From: Ganoderma boninense
Lineage: Eukaryota; Basidiomycota; Agaricomycetes; Polyporales; Polyporaceae
Direction: 5' to 3'
Length of the DNA stretch: 64,000 nt
Assembly: GCA_002900995.3 (NCBI GenBank)
Contig: CM035307.1
Span: 434,001-498,000 of the forward strand
In this document: positions 36,982 to 48,356 of the stretch, one piece after another
Numbering within the stretch: position 1 is the stretch's first letter
Layout: each line of letters starts with the position of its first letter
Position numbers and translations under genes: made by a program
The notes under the pieces: generated by a model
What the model saw: only the letters and a program-made list of their open reading frames with translations
What the model was told of the DNA's origin: nothing
Database searches by the model: none

Positions 36982-38102
36982 TCACCGAAGCTTGCGCAAC
37001 TCGCAGAGGACCTCCCCGAAGTCGCGCTCCGTCCATCGCTTGCCTTTGCGCTCGCGCACCCACTTACGGCTGAACCGCCGCTTCGTACGGGCCACCGCTT
37101 CCTTCGTAACGGCCTCGACCTCGACATCCACGCGCACTTCGATGTGCGACGACGTCCGTCCCCCATATTCGCGCTCGTCCTCCTCCACGTCCGAACCCTT
37201 CCACGAGTTCTGGTTCTGCTTCGCGCCCGAGCACTTGTCTGAGAAGAGCGAGAGCATCGCGGCGCGAGACGCGTTCCGCGGAGGTAGCTGGATCGCGTGG
37301 TGGTCGTCCGAGTCCGAGTCGTGGTCGACGAGCAGCACAACATCTCGCTCCTCGTCAGACTCTGCGAAGGTGGATGAGCCATCCTTCTTGGGAAAAGCCG
37401 GCGATCTGAGGCTGCTTGCGCCGAAGCCGTTCGCGGGGCAGCTGTTCTCGGGACACTCCCCCGTAGGAGATGGGGCCTCGACAAATCCGAGAGCTTTCAT
37501 ATGGCGAGCCAGTTCCTCCTCGCGGCGCTTGCGAAGAGTGCGCGGGCCAGGGAGGTTGAACGCGATCGGCGATAGTGGTGATGTGACATCTTGGGAGCAT
37601 GAGACGGGTGCAATGGAGGGGATGCCGCCGATGTCCAAGCGGATCGACGGGCGTTCTGGGGTGCAGACTGGAGCGGTGGGAGGATTCGAGCCTCTGGAGG
37701 GGGAGTGGGGATTCCGGAAGGGACGCGACGGACTGCGAGAGGGTTGGGAGCGGGAGAATGGAAACCGTCGTGAGACTGCGCACGATGGAGAGGCGGTTTC
37801 GGAAGAGGGCGTGGTGGGCCCTTCGAACGCGAGGAGGATGCGGAAGCGGGAGGTCTTGGGAGTGGTCGCATGCGTTTCAAGGCAGACGACGTGGGGGAGG
37901 GGTAGGGGGATTCCGGGAAGGGCTGCAATGCAGAACACGAGTGGGCCGAGGTTGCACTTAGCGGGTAGGCAGCAGAGCTCGAATACGAGGAGGAGGTCGA
38001 GGGACGCGAGGAAGGACACGACTGAGAGCCTGAGTGCAGGTCTTGGAGGTAGGTGGAGGCAGTTGAGGCGTAGGGTGGGGACGAGGTGCACGTGGTGGCC
38101 AT
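36982..38102 (-). CDS. Serine/proline-rich protein of unknown function with charged C-terminus; one frame break
   Basis: It starts MATTCTSSPPYASTASTYLQ at 38102 and is Ser/Pro-rich for about 150 residues (RPLPKPPLHRAQSHDGFHSP, RRVPSGIPTPPPEA), so presumably disordered. A more conserved-looking C-terminal part contains FNLPGPRTLRKRREEELARH, acidic ESDEERDVVLLVDHDSDSDD, then NSWKGSDVEEDEREYGG and a basic end RKWVRERKGKRWTERDF before the stop at 36982-36984. The two parts are in different frames, joined somewhere at 37640-37690, where one base seems to be missing. I recognise no domain. The acidic and basic blocks suggest a nuclear or regulatory role, but that is a guess. It lies alone between the arms of the large inverted repeat. 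Confidence 0.6.
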
Positions 38103-40919
38103 GGCTTGGTGGAGGAGTTGAGATACGACGAGAGGAGAGGGCGCAAGGGACTGCGCAAGGCGGGGGGAATGTTTTGCGGGGAAGAAGAGGCTGGGGGAAA
38201 AGGACTCCGAGCCATGGTGAAGATTCAACTGACGAATAAAACCGACCCCGTCGCCGTCACGTCGCGGCTCGCGACTGCCAGCCGCGACTTTCGTGTTTGA
38301 TGGGTGAATCGTGCCTGGTTCGTCGTCGGGTCCCATATCGGGATGCGCCGTCGCGTCCAGATCCGGATCGGACCCCGCCACCCCCATCACGCGCTGCTCT
38401 TACGTTGTTCTCTCTCAATAACCGACCGCTCCCGTCGCTTGGCCACTGCCACCCCCATTACTCCCGGTCCCAGACGGTCCCAGCCCCTCCCCGAAACTTA
38501 CAACCCAGCACTTTCACTCATTCTCTACAACTGCAACACAGCATCGTCGCAGGAAGTCTGTAGGCCTCATTTTTTTTCCATCTCTCACGCCCCCCATCAG
38601 GAAGTCCTCAACACTGCGCACAGTCAATAGCATTCGGACAAGAAGAGTGGGAGACTCCGAGAGCCGCACCGACTGGGATCACGCCGCTAAGCGTCGTGGA
38701 TCTTGTATCGGCCCAGCCAGACTGGAAATGACGCGACGGCTTGAGGTCTGTCGTCCGTCCAAATGTTCCCTTCGTCGTTCTCAACTTGTCGTATTCTTCG
38801 ACCTTTTCACTCCTAATGAACACCAAACGTCCGGCCAGCGTGTCTCTGCTCTCTGCGCTCGCGTGTCTTGCCTTACTGCGCATATACCCACCTTGCCTGG
38901 ACTGTCAACATGCATCCGAGCCGCACCCTCGCTTCAATGCGCTTCTTGCACCCCACAGCAGGGAGACATCAACCACTCAAGATCTAGAAGTGAGCGCTTC
39001 CATAATAAACGACCCCAAGGCGATTGATGCCTCCCTCGGCAAACGAGTACAAGGCTCTTGTTGCACTGGCCGCGCTTGAGGTAAGCGGTCTCATACCTTC
39101 TTCTCCGATCGAAGACCTTTTTATTGAAAGTGCCCTTCTTTTCTCTCCGGTTGTCCGACAGCGAGACCTTCAGGCCGTCCAGAATGTCTCCCCGCCTCGC
39201 CGATCGTTGTTGCGAAAAGGTATTCTCGCCATTTTCCCGAGAATCCCGTTTCGGCAGCCGAGGGCGGCGCCTTCGAGCTGATCCTTCTCGGTGCTCTTTC
39301 CTTATGCGCTATCCTGAGTAGCTAATTCCTGCCTATTTCCTTTGCTTTCTGGGATCCAGCCATAAGCCAACGAAATTGAATATTAGACACTAACCTGGAA
39401 GTTTGAGGTCGAGTAGTGCAGGAGGGAGTGACTTGGCGCTCCCTGCCGCACTCCGTGGCGGTGTACCGCAGGCAGCTGAAGGCGTCTCGCCGTTTTCTCA
39501 ATTCTCTCGATTGGCGACTTAGCCGTAGCCAGAAGTAGCAAGCTAGGCGGTGATTCTACCGTTTCAAGGCCGTCTTCTCTTTTGTCAATTGTCAAGGAGT
39601 CTGCGCTTCGCCGCTCTCCCCCGATTTCGTTTGATGTTGATGGAAATGCGCCACTAGTGAGTAACCCTCCTCTTGTTGGATTCTCATCTCGATCGTCTTG
39701 TCCACCTTCACGGGATTAGATCGATAGTAAGTCGATCGGGTCCTGCCACTCGCGCTCTTTTCCACCAGTATACGTTAATTTCTATACGTAGGCATACATC
39801 CGGGGTGGGGATGGCGGTGATTTTCTTCCGCCGTGGTAAGCCGTCCACTAGCCGTCCTCGGCCGCGCTCAAATTCACACAGCGTCGCCGGTGTCTCGAGC
39901 TGCATCGGCGTCGAGGGCACAGAACAATCTTGGTCCTCAGCACATCATCAGTCAGCCGTCAGTCCACTAGCAGCTTATGTGCGCATCCTACATACTGAGT
40001 CGGATGCGACTTCGTACAAATAGTCCCGGACTGCGTCGCGACCCGCCCTAGCCCGTCCTTCTCTGGTGACCAGTCAGGACGGTAAAAACCTACTTATACA
40101 GGCCAGCCACAAGGACGTCGACGTCGACGTCGAGGCTATGCTTCAGTCACAGACAATATAAGCTCGTCCTTGCCGTGTCATGAAACGTCACCGGGGCTTG
40201 CTCGTAGGATACAGACTGATGTGGAGGATCAACAGAAGACAAGGGACGGCACGGGGGAAAGTCCTTGGGTACGTGACGGAGCCGGTGTGTTATTACCACT
40301 TCGGCAGGGCGATACGCCGTTGTCTTCACTGCCTTGCTCTTATCTTCTCAGCTCATGAGTCAGCAGACGTAGTATGACGTCCAGGGAGGTCTCTGCTGTT
40401 TCCTTTACCATCCGAGTCTCAGCAAGCACTGGCGTAAAGATGGTGCGATCCTGACGCTTTCGCAGATAGAAATGCTCAGCATCGTTGACTATCTTTAGGA
40501 ACTAACGAAGAACGTGCACACCGTGCAACTCCTCGGCTGCATCCAGGCGAAAACATCCGCGTCCTCCTCGCTGCAGAAACCTCCATGTGCCCACCGCGAG
40601 ACTATCTCTCGCCAGCTCCACCCTCCACTCTCTTCAGCAGGCGATCACGCGCGTGCCGCGACCCTGAGGACGGGAACACCTATTGTCTGCCTCATCGAAC
40701 AAACGCTCTAACCCAGCACCGTGCAGCTATAGCGATTTACCTACAAGGCTTTCCAGCGGCCTCATGAGTTTAGCCAGGTGTGTCGAACTTGCCCTCCATG
40801 CCATCGTCGTGCACTGATGAACACAAGGCAGGCTTTCAGATGCTGCCCCGATGATGCGCCTCAATCCTGTTGGCGCCCAAGAAGGAACTACATACTTAGT
40901 CGCAGCAAAGCCAGTCGCG
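38103..40919. other. Long intergenic region inside the inverted repeat
   Basis: About 2.8 kb with no recognised gene except a weak candidate at 38816-39079. A GTCGAC repeat of about 20 bp lies at 40116-40135. Confidence 0.4.
38816..39079 (+). CDS. Possible small secreted protein (weak candidate)
   Basis: An 87-codon frame starting MNTKRPASVSLLSALACLAL, with a hydrophobic N-terminal stretch that could be a signal peptide and several cysteines, ending VQGSCCTGRA. No homolog is recognised and no promoter element stands out. It may be chance. Confidence 0.2.
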   Translation: MNTKRPASVSLLSALACLALLRIYPPCLDCQHASEPHPRFNALLAPHSRETSTTQDLEVSASIINDPKAIDASLGKRVQGSCCTGRA

Positions 40920-41096
40920 GCATCGCCCCTTCGTTGTCTGCTCTTACGAGCGCTCGTCGTTCAGGCCCCAACTTGAACGCGATCAGATGTACAGCATTTT
41001 CCACGAAGCTCTGAGACCTCGCAGCCAGTCTCGCGGCTGCAGCATTGCAACTTGCAGGAATCGAAAGCAACTCGCGCGGAGCGGAAGGTACAAGTA
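40920..41096 (-). repeat. Repeat segment A, right copy
   Basis: On the minus strand this starts ACCTTCCGCTCCGCGCG directly after the end of the right repeat arm. It carries GTGGAAAATGCTGTACAT and TTGGGGCCTGAACGACGAG, matching 34757-34945. Confidence 0.55.
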
Positions 41097-41106
41097 CAAG
41101 TAGCAT

Positions 41107-42505
41107 CTGTCGCGCCGATTCCCACCGAACTTACGCTCTCGCCCCAACTTCCCTGTTACTGCACCTGGCCCACATGCGTTGCAATTCTCTCAGAATCTGC
41201 TCGTCAGAGGCGCGGACCACTCCAAGTCCGTGGCGATGGGGCAGGCGAAGACTGGGGCTCGGCCGCCAAATCAGAATTTGGTGAAGGAGGCGCAACCACT
41301 CCCTGCACTGGTGGTGGGTTGACGGAATTGGATCCCTTCGTATGACCTTCTTCTCTCCACGGTCGGCAGACTGGCCTTGCATGTACTTGTGGAGCCTATG
41401 TTGGCTTCGCATGATGGTCGCGTACCTGGGTATGTTTTTGCGTTCTCATTGTCAAAGTCCTTACGCGGCGGTCTTCCTCGACACGCCCATAGGCCCATTT
41501 GACTGATCATGTTGGCCGTATGATTGTCGTGGAGGAAGAACGAACGGGTCGTGATCGGCCGTAAGACTCTGGCCCGTCGGTTATATGTCAGTACGTAAAG
41601 TAAAGTTAGTGGCGGGCACCACAGACGAGCTCAAGTTCACGGGCCCGATAGCAAACTGCGGTCTCTGTCGTTCTAAGTTTTATGCGTCATAATCATGCTT
41701 TACAGGCAGGTACGACTTACAATCCAACATGTCCAACATCTTACTGACACGCTATGACAGTACTCCCTCCGGAAGCCACAACTGGCAAGTGCTTTGAGTC
41801 GGGTGTAACTTCCATCAGCCTCAAGTTCTAGAGCTTCTGCTGACACGTAATCATACCTTCAGCGAAATCTCTCGGGAGGCACCACTCCGACAGTCTTACG
41901 ACTGCTGCTGAGGCCTGAGGTTCGGACTTCAGGTTTCGTGAGTAAATCGCGGGCCCCGACGACTGGAGTTGAGAGGCCGCCAACGCCAATCAATAAAAAC
42001 TTACCGTCCTTTCCAGCTTGGTTTCGCTCATTCTCACTGTCGGACCCCATCCGACCCGCTCTGCGCGGAGGCGATCAACTAGCCTACAATCGGAAAGACG
42101 TCCAGGCGGGAGACAATGACAATTGAGCAAATGTTCAAGCCTGTTCGGCCCTTGCGGCGGTGTCCATCACGACTGCTGTGCCGGAAAGTTAGCTTTTCGT
42201 TGCAGTGGAGTTTTCAACATATTTACATACGTACAGAAGATTCGCATCGAACGCCTGCAAGGCCTTGACATGAACGCCAGGAGGTCGGAGAGATGACACC
42301 GAACAGCTCATGTAAAGCTGGTAAGTGCGGGGAACCCACTCTCTGTTTGTATCGAAGCAATATGCCAGTGGACGGGCAAACCAAGCTCCAAGCGCAAGGA
42401 CCATAATGAGGGGGTGTCGGTAAAGGTCTTCAGCATCTTGTCTTGAGATGCCGCCGAGCATCATACCGCAGGTTCAACGAGACAACGCCGATGACGATAA
42501 GAAGT
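41107..42505 (-). repeat. Large inverted repeat, right arm
   Basis: Reverse copy of 35055-36350, including the identical 63-codon frame at 41859-42050. The outer part (42189-42464) has an open frame containing PLIMVLALGAWFARPLAYCF that is broken in the left arm. Segment A follows immediately at its inner end. Confidence 0.8.
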
Positions 42506-43078
42506 AAAACCGCAGTTGTCGGGGCCAGTGATACCGCTCCGACCCAATCCCCCGGACTCATGCACTTGTTAGAAGCGGGTCAAGCACAATAAGTATGTCT
42601 GAGACCTTACATCAATGGCGTCTTCCCCGAGCTTCACCGCTCAGCGCAATATTCGGAGGTGAATGCGCTCTGAGTCTTCTGGCTGCCAGACTCGAGGGTG
42701 AACTTTCTTGCGCAATATGATTCCGAGTGAGGGTTAGGCCCTGCCTCGCTCGACAGCACTACCTGTTTGATTCCTACGCGCCGGAAGGACCCACAGTGGT
42801 GGCCTGTAGGTCCCTCCGCTGTTTTACAATTTTGTGAAACCAGGGCGCGCGGGCAGCGCGGCGGTGTCAGGCAAGTCCTGGCAAGTCGGAGCAGATCCCG
42901 ACTCTCCGAACTTCTCGGACTGGGCTTCCGTGACGAACACGTCTCAGTCACGTGTCCTTCAACTCGTTCGTGACCTCCAGTCACGGCGGGCTCGATGGAG
43001 GCGAACGTTTCTCCCTCAGACCACCAAGTTCTCCATCCTCCCCACCCCCCACCCTTTCGTCTGCTCCAATTTTCTGCC
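42506..43078. other. Intergenic region upstream of the AP endonuclease
   Basis: About 570 bp. It should include the AP endonuclease promoter. An upstream in-frame ATG exists at 42995. No other gene seen. Confidence 0.45.
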
Positions 43079-44992
43079 ATGGCTCTCAGGAGGAGCTCCA
43101 GAATCGCTACTGTCATCGCATCCACCACCAAACCGGCGGCTCGCAGCGCGGTCATCGCAGCGGCGTCCCATGTCGGCTCTCTCTCTCCAGACCTGGACGA
43201 CAAGGCTCGTCCCGCAAAACGGAAACGCAGTAGTGTCAAGTCAGAAGGAGCGAGACTTGAAGAAGACGAGTTTGCGCAGACGACGCAAAAGCGGACGAGG
43301 CGGGGTAAAAGCCCACCACCCGAACCCACCCCTGATGACTTCGCGCCGAGAGCCGCGAATCGGTGGAAGATAGGGCCCCACGTCTCGTCTAGCGGAGGAG
43401 TAGAGAACAGTGTGATCAACGCGGCGGCTGTCGGGTACGTGTGTTTGCTCGTCTTTTCGTGCGCATATATGGAGTATTTCTGCAGGGCGAACGCGTTCGC
43501 GATCTTCCTCAAGTCTCAGCGCAAGTGGGAGTCGAGTGCGCTGAAAGAGGAGTCCATCACGAAGTTCAAGCAGCGGATGAAGGCGTTCGGCTACTCCCCG
43601 TCCCATGTCCTCCCGCACGGGAGCTACCTCGTGAACCTGGGGAATCCAGACAAGTGAGTCTGCCAACTGTTAGTCTTGCTTGCCCTCCACGTCGTGTTTT
43701 CGAACTCTTATATGCGCGACGTTTGCAGAGAAAAGAGGGAGAAATCGTATGCATGCTTCGTGGATGATCTGAAGCGGTGCGAAGAGCTCGGTCTGCAGCT
43801 GTACAACTTCCAGTGAGTTTCCCGTGGGCTGCGTGTAGTCCGGATCCTGATCTCTCATAGTCCCGGGTCGACCGTCGGCGCTGGCACAATAGAGCAGTCA
43901 ATGGCTCTCATCGCGGAGTGCATCAACCGCGCGCATAAAGAAACGGAATATGCCATCATTGTGCTTGAGAACATGGTACGGCGTCCATTCGTACCTGCAT
44001 GCCTCGGACATGGAGATTCATATACCATTCAGGCTGGCGCTGGTAATATCGTTGGGTCCCGTTTCTCGGAGCTCGGTGATATCATTCGCCAGGTGGACGA
44101 CAAGGCACGAGTTGGCGTATGCTTGGATACCTGTCAGTGAATGACTTTTACACCGTCTATCCGATCCTGAGCTCACGATCTGACTTGCGCTACAGGCCAC
44201 ATGTTTGCCGCTGTAGGCATCTTTTGCGTGGTTCGAGTTTGACACCGACTAACATGACGCAGGGTTACGACATCACGACAGAAGAGGGATGGAAGTAAGT
44301 CTATTCTGTAGCTTTCTCCGCGACGTTGCGATTAACGAAGATGAAGTGCGACCAGTGCGTAGCGCGTCAAACACATCAAATTCATCTCTGACCCGCGCAT
44401 ACACCTGCCCTAGTGGCCGAGTTCGAACGCAAAGTCGGTCTGTCCTACCTCCGCGGGATGCACATCAATGACTCCAAGGCTTCACTGGCGAGCAAGAAGG
44501 ATCGGCATGAGAACATCGGACTGTATGCGCTTCCTACATAGCTACCCCTCTTCTGAACTGTCGCTAATCTGCGAGCTTGGGCACAGAGGACATCTCGGTC
44601 TACGAACGTTCGCACACGTCCTGTCGGACCCGCGGACGCGCGACATCCCGCTCATCCTCGAAACGCCCGCGTACGACGCCCCAGCCGGGAAGCACAAGCC
44701 CGCATGGGAGGGCATGGGCGTGTGGCGGACGGAGGTGTCTGTCCTGAATCGCTTGTCGGGGCGTCGCTATTCAGAGGACGAGGCATCAGGACGCGAAGGG
44801 GTAGGAGAGGTCGAGGACAACGAGTATGAAGCATGGCGCGGGGAGATCCACGACGCTGTGAAGGCTGCAAGCAAGGACAGGGACGCCAAGGGGAGAAAGG
44901 TGGACGGTGTGGGGAAGAAGGGGAAGCGGAGGAAGGGTGAGGAGGAGGAGGATGCAGACGATGATGCTGACTGTTGTGGCGAGGATCATTGA
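43079..44992 (+). CDS. apn1: AP endonuclease, endonuclease IV / Apn1 family
   Basis: The ATG at 43079 opens [15 protein letters not shown], then a basic region [13 protein letters not shown] that could serve as a nuclear signal. The catalytic TIM barrel follows: [135 protein letters not shown] and [11 protein letters not shown]. These include the conserved His, Asp and Glu ligands of the three zinc ions. The enzyme cuts DNA at abasic sites in base-excision repair. Eight or nine short introns are needed; the junction between GW (44296) and VAEFERKVG (44413) does not close in frame as read, possibly another one-base loss. The C-terminal tail is acidic/basic, [21 protein letters not shown] decayed copy of the 3' end follows. 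Confidence 0.92.
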
Positions 44993-45368
44993 GGTGAGTC
45001 AGCGGTCCATACTGGATGTTGTTTTTGCCAAGCTCTGTCTGATTGTGAGACGCCTCCATGGTACACAATGCGCTTCCATGAAGTGTTCGTCAGGACCTAC
45101 GATGGTCTCGCCGTCGGGAACAAAATGTACTGTCCTTGGCGTCACCGCATTCCAGCCCCTCTCGTCCTAGGCCGGTGGGCATTCCAGGGCTGCTTCGTCG
45201 ACGCCGACACCCTCGCCACACCTGCATTCTCGGAGGTGGTGTACACGATGTTCATGTCGAATCTCGACCTCGTCGACGAGTGCTGCTGCGCGCACATGGG
45301 CCGTTCTCAGGCGCCGAGGACATGAGCGACTACCAGTACTGCCGCCTCGGGCTCGCGGCTGGGCTCGT
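44993..45368. other. Downstream flank of the AP endonuclease, duplicated
   Basis: The first 90 bp after the stop (GTGAGTCAGCGGTCCATAC... TCCATGGTA) resemble the sequence at 45711-45790, so the duplicated unit includes this flank. An 85-codon frame at 45068-45325 is of unknown meaning. Confidence 0.45.
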
Positions 45369-45693
45369 CGCCGGACAGATTGGTACGGCAGGGTACGGGC
45401 GTGTGGCGCGTAGAAATGTCTCTGTCCTCAATTGCTTGTCTCGGCGTGTCGCTCTTCAGCACTCGAATCGGAGGACGGACAGCAAGAGTCCATGCCCGGA
45501 TGGGGAAGGAGAAATGGAAGAAGGCGAATACGAGGCGTGGTGCGACGAGATCTACAAGGCTGTGAAGACAGCGAGTAAGTCTATTGACGCGAAGGGGAGA
45601 ACAACGGACGGTCCGGGCAAGGAAGCGAGGAAGGGAGAACGAAGGAAAGGTGAGCAGGACGTCGATGTGCAGGATGAGCATCAACCGTGGTGA
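45369..45693 (+). pseudogene. Partial tandem copy of the AP endonuclease 3' end
   Basis: The frame here reads VSVLNCLSRRVAL, then GEGEMEEGEYEAWCDEIYKA and VKTASKSIDAKGRTTDGPGK. This aligns with the gene's own tail [32 protein letters not shown] and [16 protein letters not shown]. Only the region after the catalytic barrel is present, so no enzyme can be made. It lies about 720 bp downstream of its source. Confidence 0.8.
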
Positions 45694-46389
45694 AGACCAC
45701 GAAGGTGAAGGTGAGTCGTCGGTGCGTACATTGAATGTTTCGAAGACGGCTCCATGGTATCATACACAATGTGCAGTGCCAACTCTGGTGTCGTCGCGAA
45801 CAAGTTACATTGCCTTCTGGCGCCGCCGTGTTCTGGTCCATTGCTGATTAAATCCTTTTCTGCCGCTGGGATGGCAGATACGACTTTCTAAACGTTCTGT
45901 TCGTCGATAACGCCGACTCCCTCATGGACACGAACAACTTCTATTGCCTGTTGGTGCCGCCGCTTTCCGGTATATCGCGGATTGAATCCCCTTTCTACAA
46001 TCGTAGATCCCACTTTTTTGTTCATTCAGAGTGAAAGATCCGAGGTTCATTTTGGCCTTCACACTTAAGCCCTCAAACCTCCCTCCACGGCCGTCATGAG
46101 AGGCGAAGTAATGGATCTTCCTGTATGTCCCAAGCCCCACTGAACGCTGGAAGTTGCCTCGAATGGTAACGCTGCTCCGATCTCCCTGTCCGACTAGTTG
46201 TCTTCCAAGGCTCTACTCATCTACGGGCTGCCAAGCTGCCGTCTGATCCAACATTTTCTCCGGCCATCTCACCAACGCTCTCCGTCCCTGATCGCGGCGC
46301 ATATGTGCACGAGTCGCCAATCCCATCCCGTATAAGAGGGCTTTGCCGAGAGACAACACCTTCAGCACCTGAGTCCTCCGTTCCACAAC
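45694..46389. other. Intergenic region with a diverged 133 bp-spaced repeat
   Basis: TGCCTTCTGGCGCCGCCGTG (from 45811) and TTGCCTGTTGGTGCCGCCGC (from about 45943) start two similar stretches of about 55 bp. A TATAAG box at 46331-46336 lies 59 bp upstream of the WSC gene. Confidence 0.5.
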
Positions 46390-47107
46390 ATGGCTCAACT
46401 TCTCGTTCTTGCCTTCGCAGTGCTCACCATCGCTTACTGTGGCAATGCGTTTAACCCTCCCATTGTCCCTCTTGGATGGACCACGGTATATCCGTGCGTA
46501 GTCGATAATGCCACATCCCGGGTCATCACCAATTCCGTTGGGGCATCCTACACAGACAACACGCCGGCATCATGTATCGATCGGTGCGACACCGCGAACT
46601 ACACGTATGCCGGGGTCGAGTACAGCAATGAATGCTTCTGCGGCACTGGGCTCATCAGCACGCTGCAAGCCGCGCCTCCGACGGACTGCAACATGACATG
46701 CGCGGGCGACACGTCTCTCTCCTGCGGAGCGTCGCTGCGTATCCAGGTTGGTTCCCTTTCATACGTCGACATCTCCGCAGCCTCGGCCTTCTCACGCCGT
46801 GACATTAACAGATCTACCAGTCCCTTGCGCTCGCTCCAGGCACATGGGTCCCGCAAGGCTGCTTCCTCAACACACCGCGCATGCCCGCGTTCTCCACGTC
46901 GGTGATGACGACGTTCGTGCCGACCGTCGACGTCGCCGATCAATGCGTCGACTACTGCGCGCACATCGGCATGCCGTTCTCGGACGTCGGGAGTGCGACC
47001 GAGTGCCAGGCAGCCACGGGCTCGCGGCTGGGGCGGTCGCGTTGCCTGAGAGCGTGTGTGACGATGCGAGCCCGGAGGCGTTGATGGTGTTCAAATACCG
47101 GGCATGA
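46390..47107 (+). CDS. Secreted WSC-domain protein, second WSC domain frame-broken
   Basis: It starts MAQLLVLAFAVLTIAYCGNA, a signal peptide. The first WSC domain follows with its cysteine pattern: LGWTTVYPCVVDNATSRVIT, ASCIDRCDTANYTYAGVEY, NECFCGTGL, CNMTCAGDTSLSCGASLRI. An intron (46746-46812) leads to a second domain, GTWVPQGCFLNTPRMPAF, DQCVDYCAHIGMPFSDVGSA. The expected ECxC motif is broken: after TEC the frame runs into a premature stop at 47084, while the adjacent frame continues SHGLAAGAVALPESVCDD to a stop at 47107. WSC domains bind carbohydrate, often as cell-wall or surface sensors or as modules of secreted enzymes. No transmembrane segment is present. A TATAAG box precedes the gene. 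The break may be real or a sequencing artefact. Confidence 0.75.
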
Positions 47108-47904
47108 GTGTGCGGTCACGCACTCGGGCTGGCTTTGGCAGGTGTGTTTTATTGGTAATTGAGGGGACGTGAAGGGTGCAGGTACGCATACTGCGTGGCC
47201 CAAAATTCCCTTCATTTTCCCTTGTACGCCTAGGTTGGAGTGATTGGCTGACTTCGGAGGCCTCTTGGTCAACGATGTAGGGGATTGGAAGCGCAATAGG
47301 GCGGGGTCGTCCTCGAGTTTTCCTCGCCGTGGCCTCAGTCGCAGTATCGAATACTCTATTCCAAGAACGCTGAATGCCAAGGTCGTGTATGGACGTCCTT
47401 TAGCCTCTGGCATTCGTCTTGAGTTCTCAAAGACCATGAACGCCTGCCATGCTGGATGTCTCATTTTAAACCTTCGAATATCGTGGTTCGGCTCCATCGT
47501 AGGGTTTCGCTGGTTATGACCTGGGCCGGTGCTCCTGTATTGAACTTCCGTATCTCATGATCCCAGGATTGTCAAGAAGGTCGGTGTTTGACATAGGGAT
47601 GCCTGAGAATCGACTCAGCCTCGAGTTGATCCCGGTCGCTCATGAATTCAGACCGCAGTTTGAACCTGTAAAAGGTAGCGTGCATTCCCCCACTAATATT
47701 GTCTCCAGCCGAGTGGCCAATTCGTGAGAGGACTTGACGAGTGAGGAACCTTTCTTGCCATCCACCCGCCCACACTGATCTAGATCACAAGGGAACCACT
47801 GCGTCCGCCATCTATATATTGAGACCACGGTGAGCGGAATGTGTCTCACCGCCTCACTCATATCTCACTTGAAGTGTTCTATCCACCAGCCTCTCTTCAC
47901 CAAC
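47108..47904. other. Intergenic region with a TATA box for the caspase-like gene
   Basis: No gene recognised. TATATATT at 47811-47818 lies about 87 bp upstream of the ATG at 47905. Confidence 0.45.
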
Positions 47905-47919
47905 ATGTTACGAGCCACC

Positions 47920-48356
47920 TACAACGAGGTATACAGACCGAAGGGAGTAACTGCCCTTGAGGGTGTGCGACCCTCCCTTGAACCGATCCGAGAGAAAGCC
48001 GAGCCAAAAGCGCTCGTGGAAAGTCCCTTAGCGCCTGCGCGAAGAGGACCCGCCATTCGTGCTCCCTCCCCTCCCTCGCTGCGCTCGGGGGGTCCCCCGA
48101 GCCGGGAGCACTCAGGCGGGCACACTAAAGCCTCGTTCGCGCCTTAAAAACAGACGGGCTCCCTTTGGGGGGGCAATAAGTGTTGAGGCGCCCTGAACCC
48201 TAGCCACCTAACCCGAACCCTAACCGAGCCCGAACCCGAACCCTAACGGTCCTAATCGGGGGGATAAGGTCACGGGGAAGGTCCCATATTAGGGAAGGGA
48301 AGGGGGTCTGCGACCCTCAAGGGCAGGGCGCCCTTCGGTCTGCAGACCTCGTTGTA
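47920..48356. mobile_element. Fold-back element with about 60 bp inverted ends
   Basis: The left end TACAACGAGGTATACAGACC and the reverse complement of the right end (TACAACGAGGTCTGCAGACC) match, as do the following CGAAGGG and TGCCCTTGAGGGT blocks. Inside are a GC-rich hairpin (CTCGGGGGGTCCCCCGAG around 48090) and telomere-like repeats. Joining the flanks exactly at these ends restores an open frame in the host exon. No target duplication is visible. Confidence 0.6.
48190..48262. repeat. Degenerate telomere-like CCCTAA repeats
   Basis: Motifs GAACCCTAGCC, CCTAACCCGAACCCTAACC and GAACCCTAACGG recur over about 70 bp. They resemble the fungal telomere repeat (CCCTAA)n but are irregular and internal. 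Confidence 0.5.

Noticed and set aside
36992..38239. A 415-codon open frame on the plus strand
   Set aside because: It is antisense to the serine/proline-rich gene and has low-complexity Arg/Ser/Gly composition. The minus-strand frames have a better start, charged blocks and codon use.
44300..44412. A normal intron in the AP endonuclease between EEGW and VAEFERK
   Set aside because: The GTAAGT donor and CTAG acceptor give the wrong phase for the conserved continuation, so I left the junction as unresolved rather than force it.
48190..48262. A chromosome end
   Set aside because: The CCCTAA-like tract is short, irregular and lies inside a fold-back element within a gene, with unique genes on both sides.
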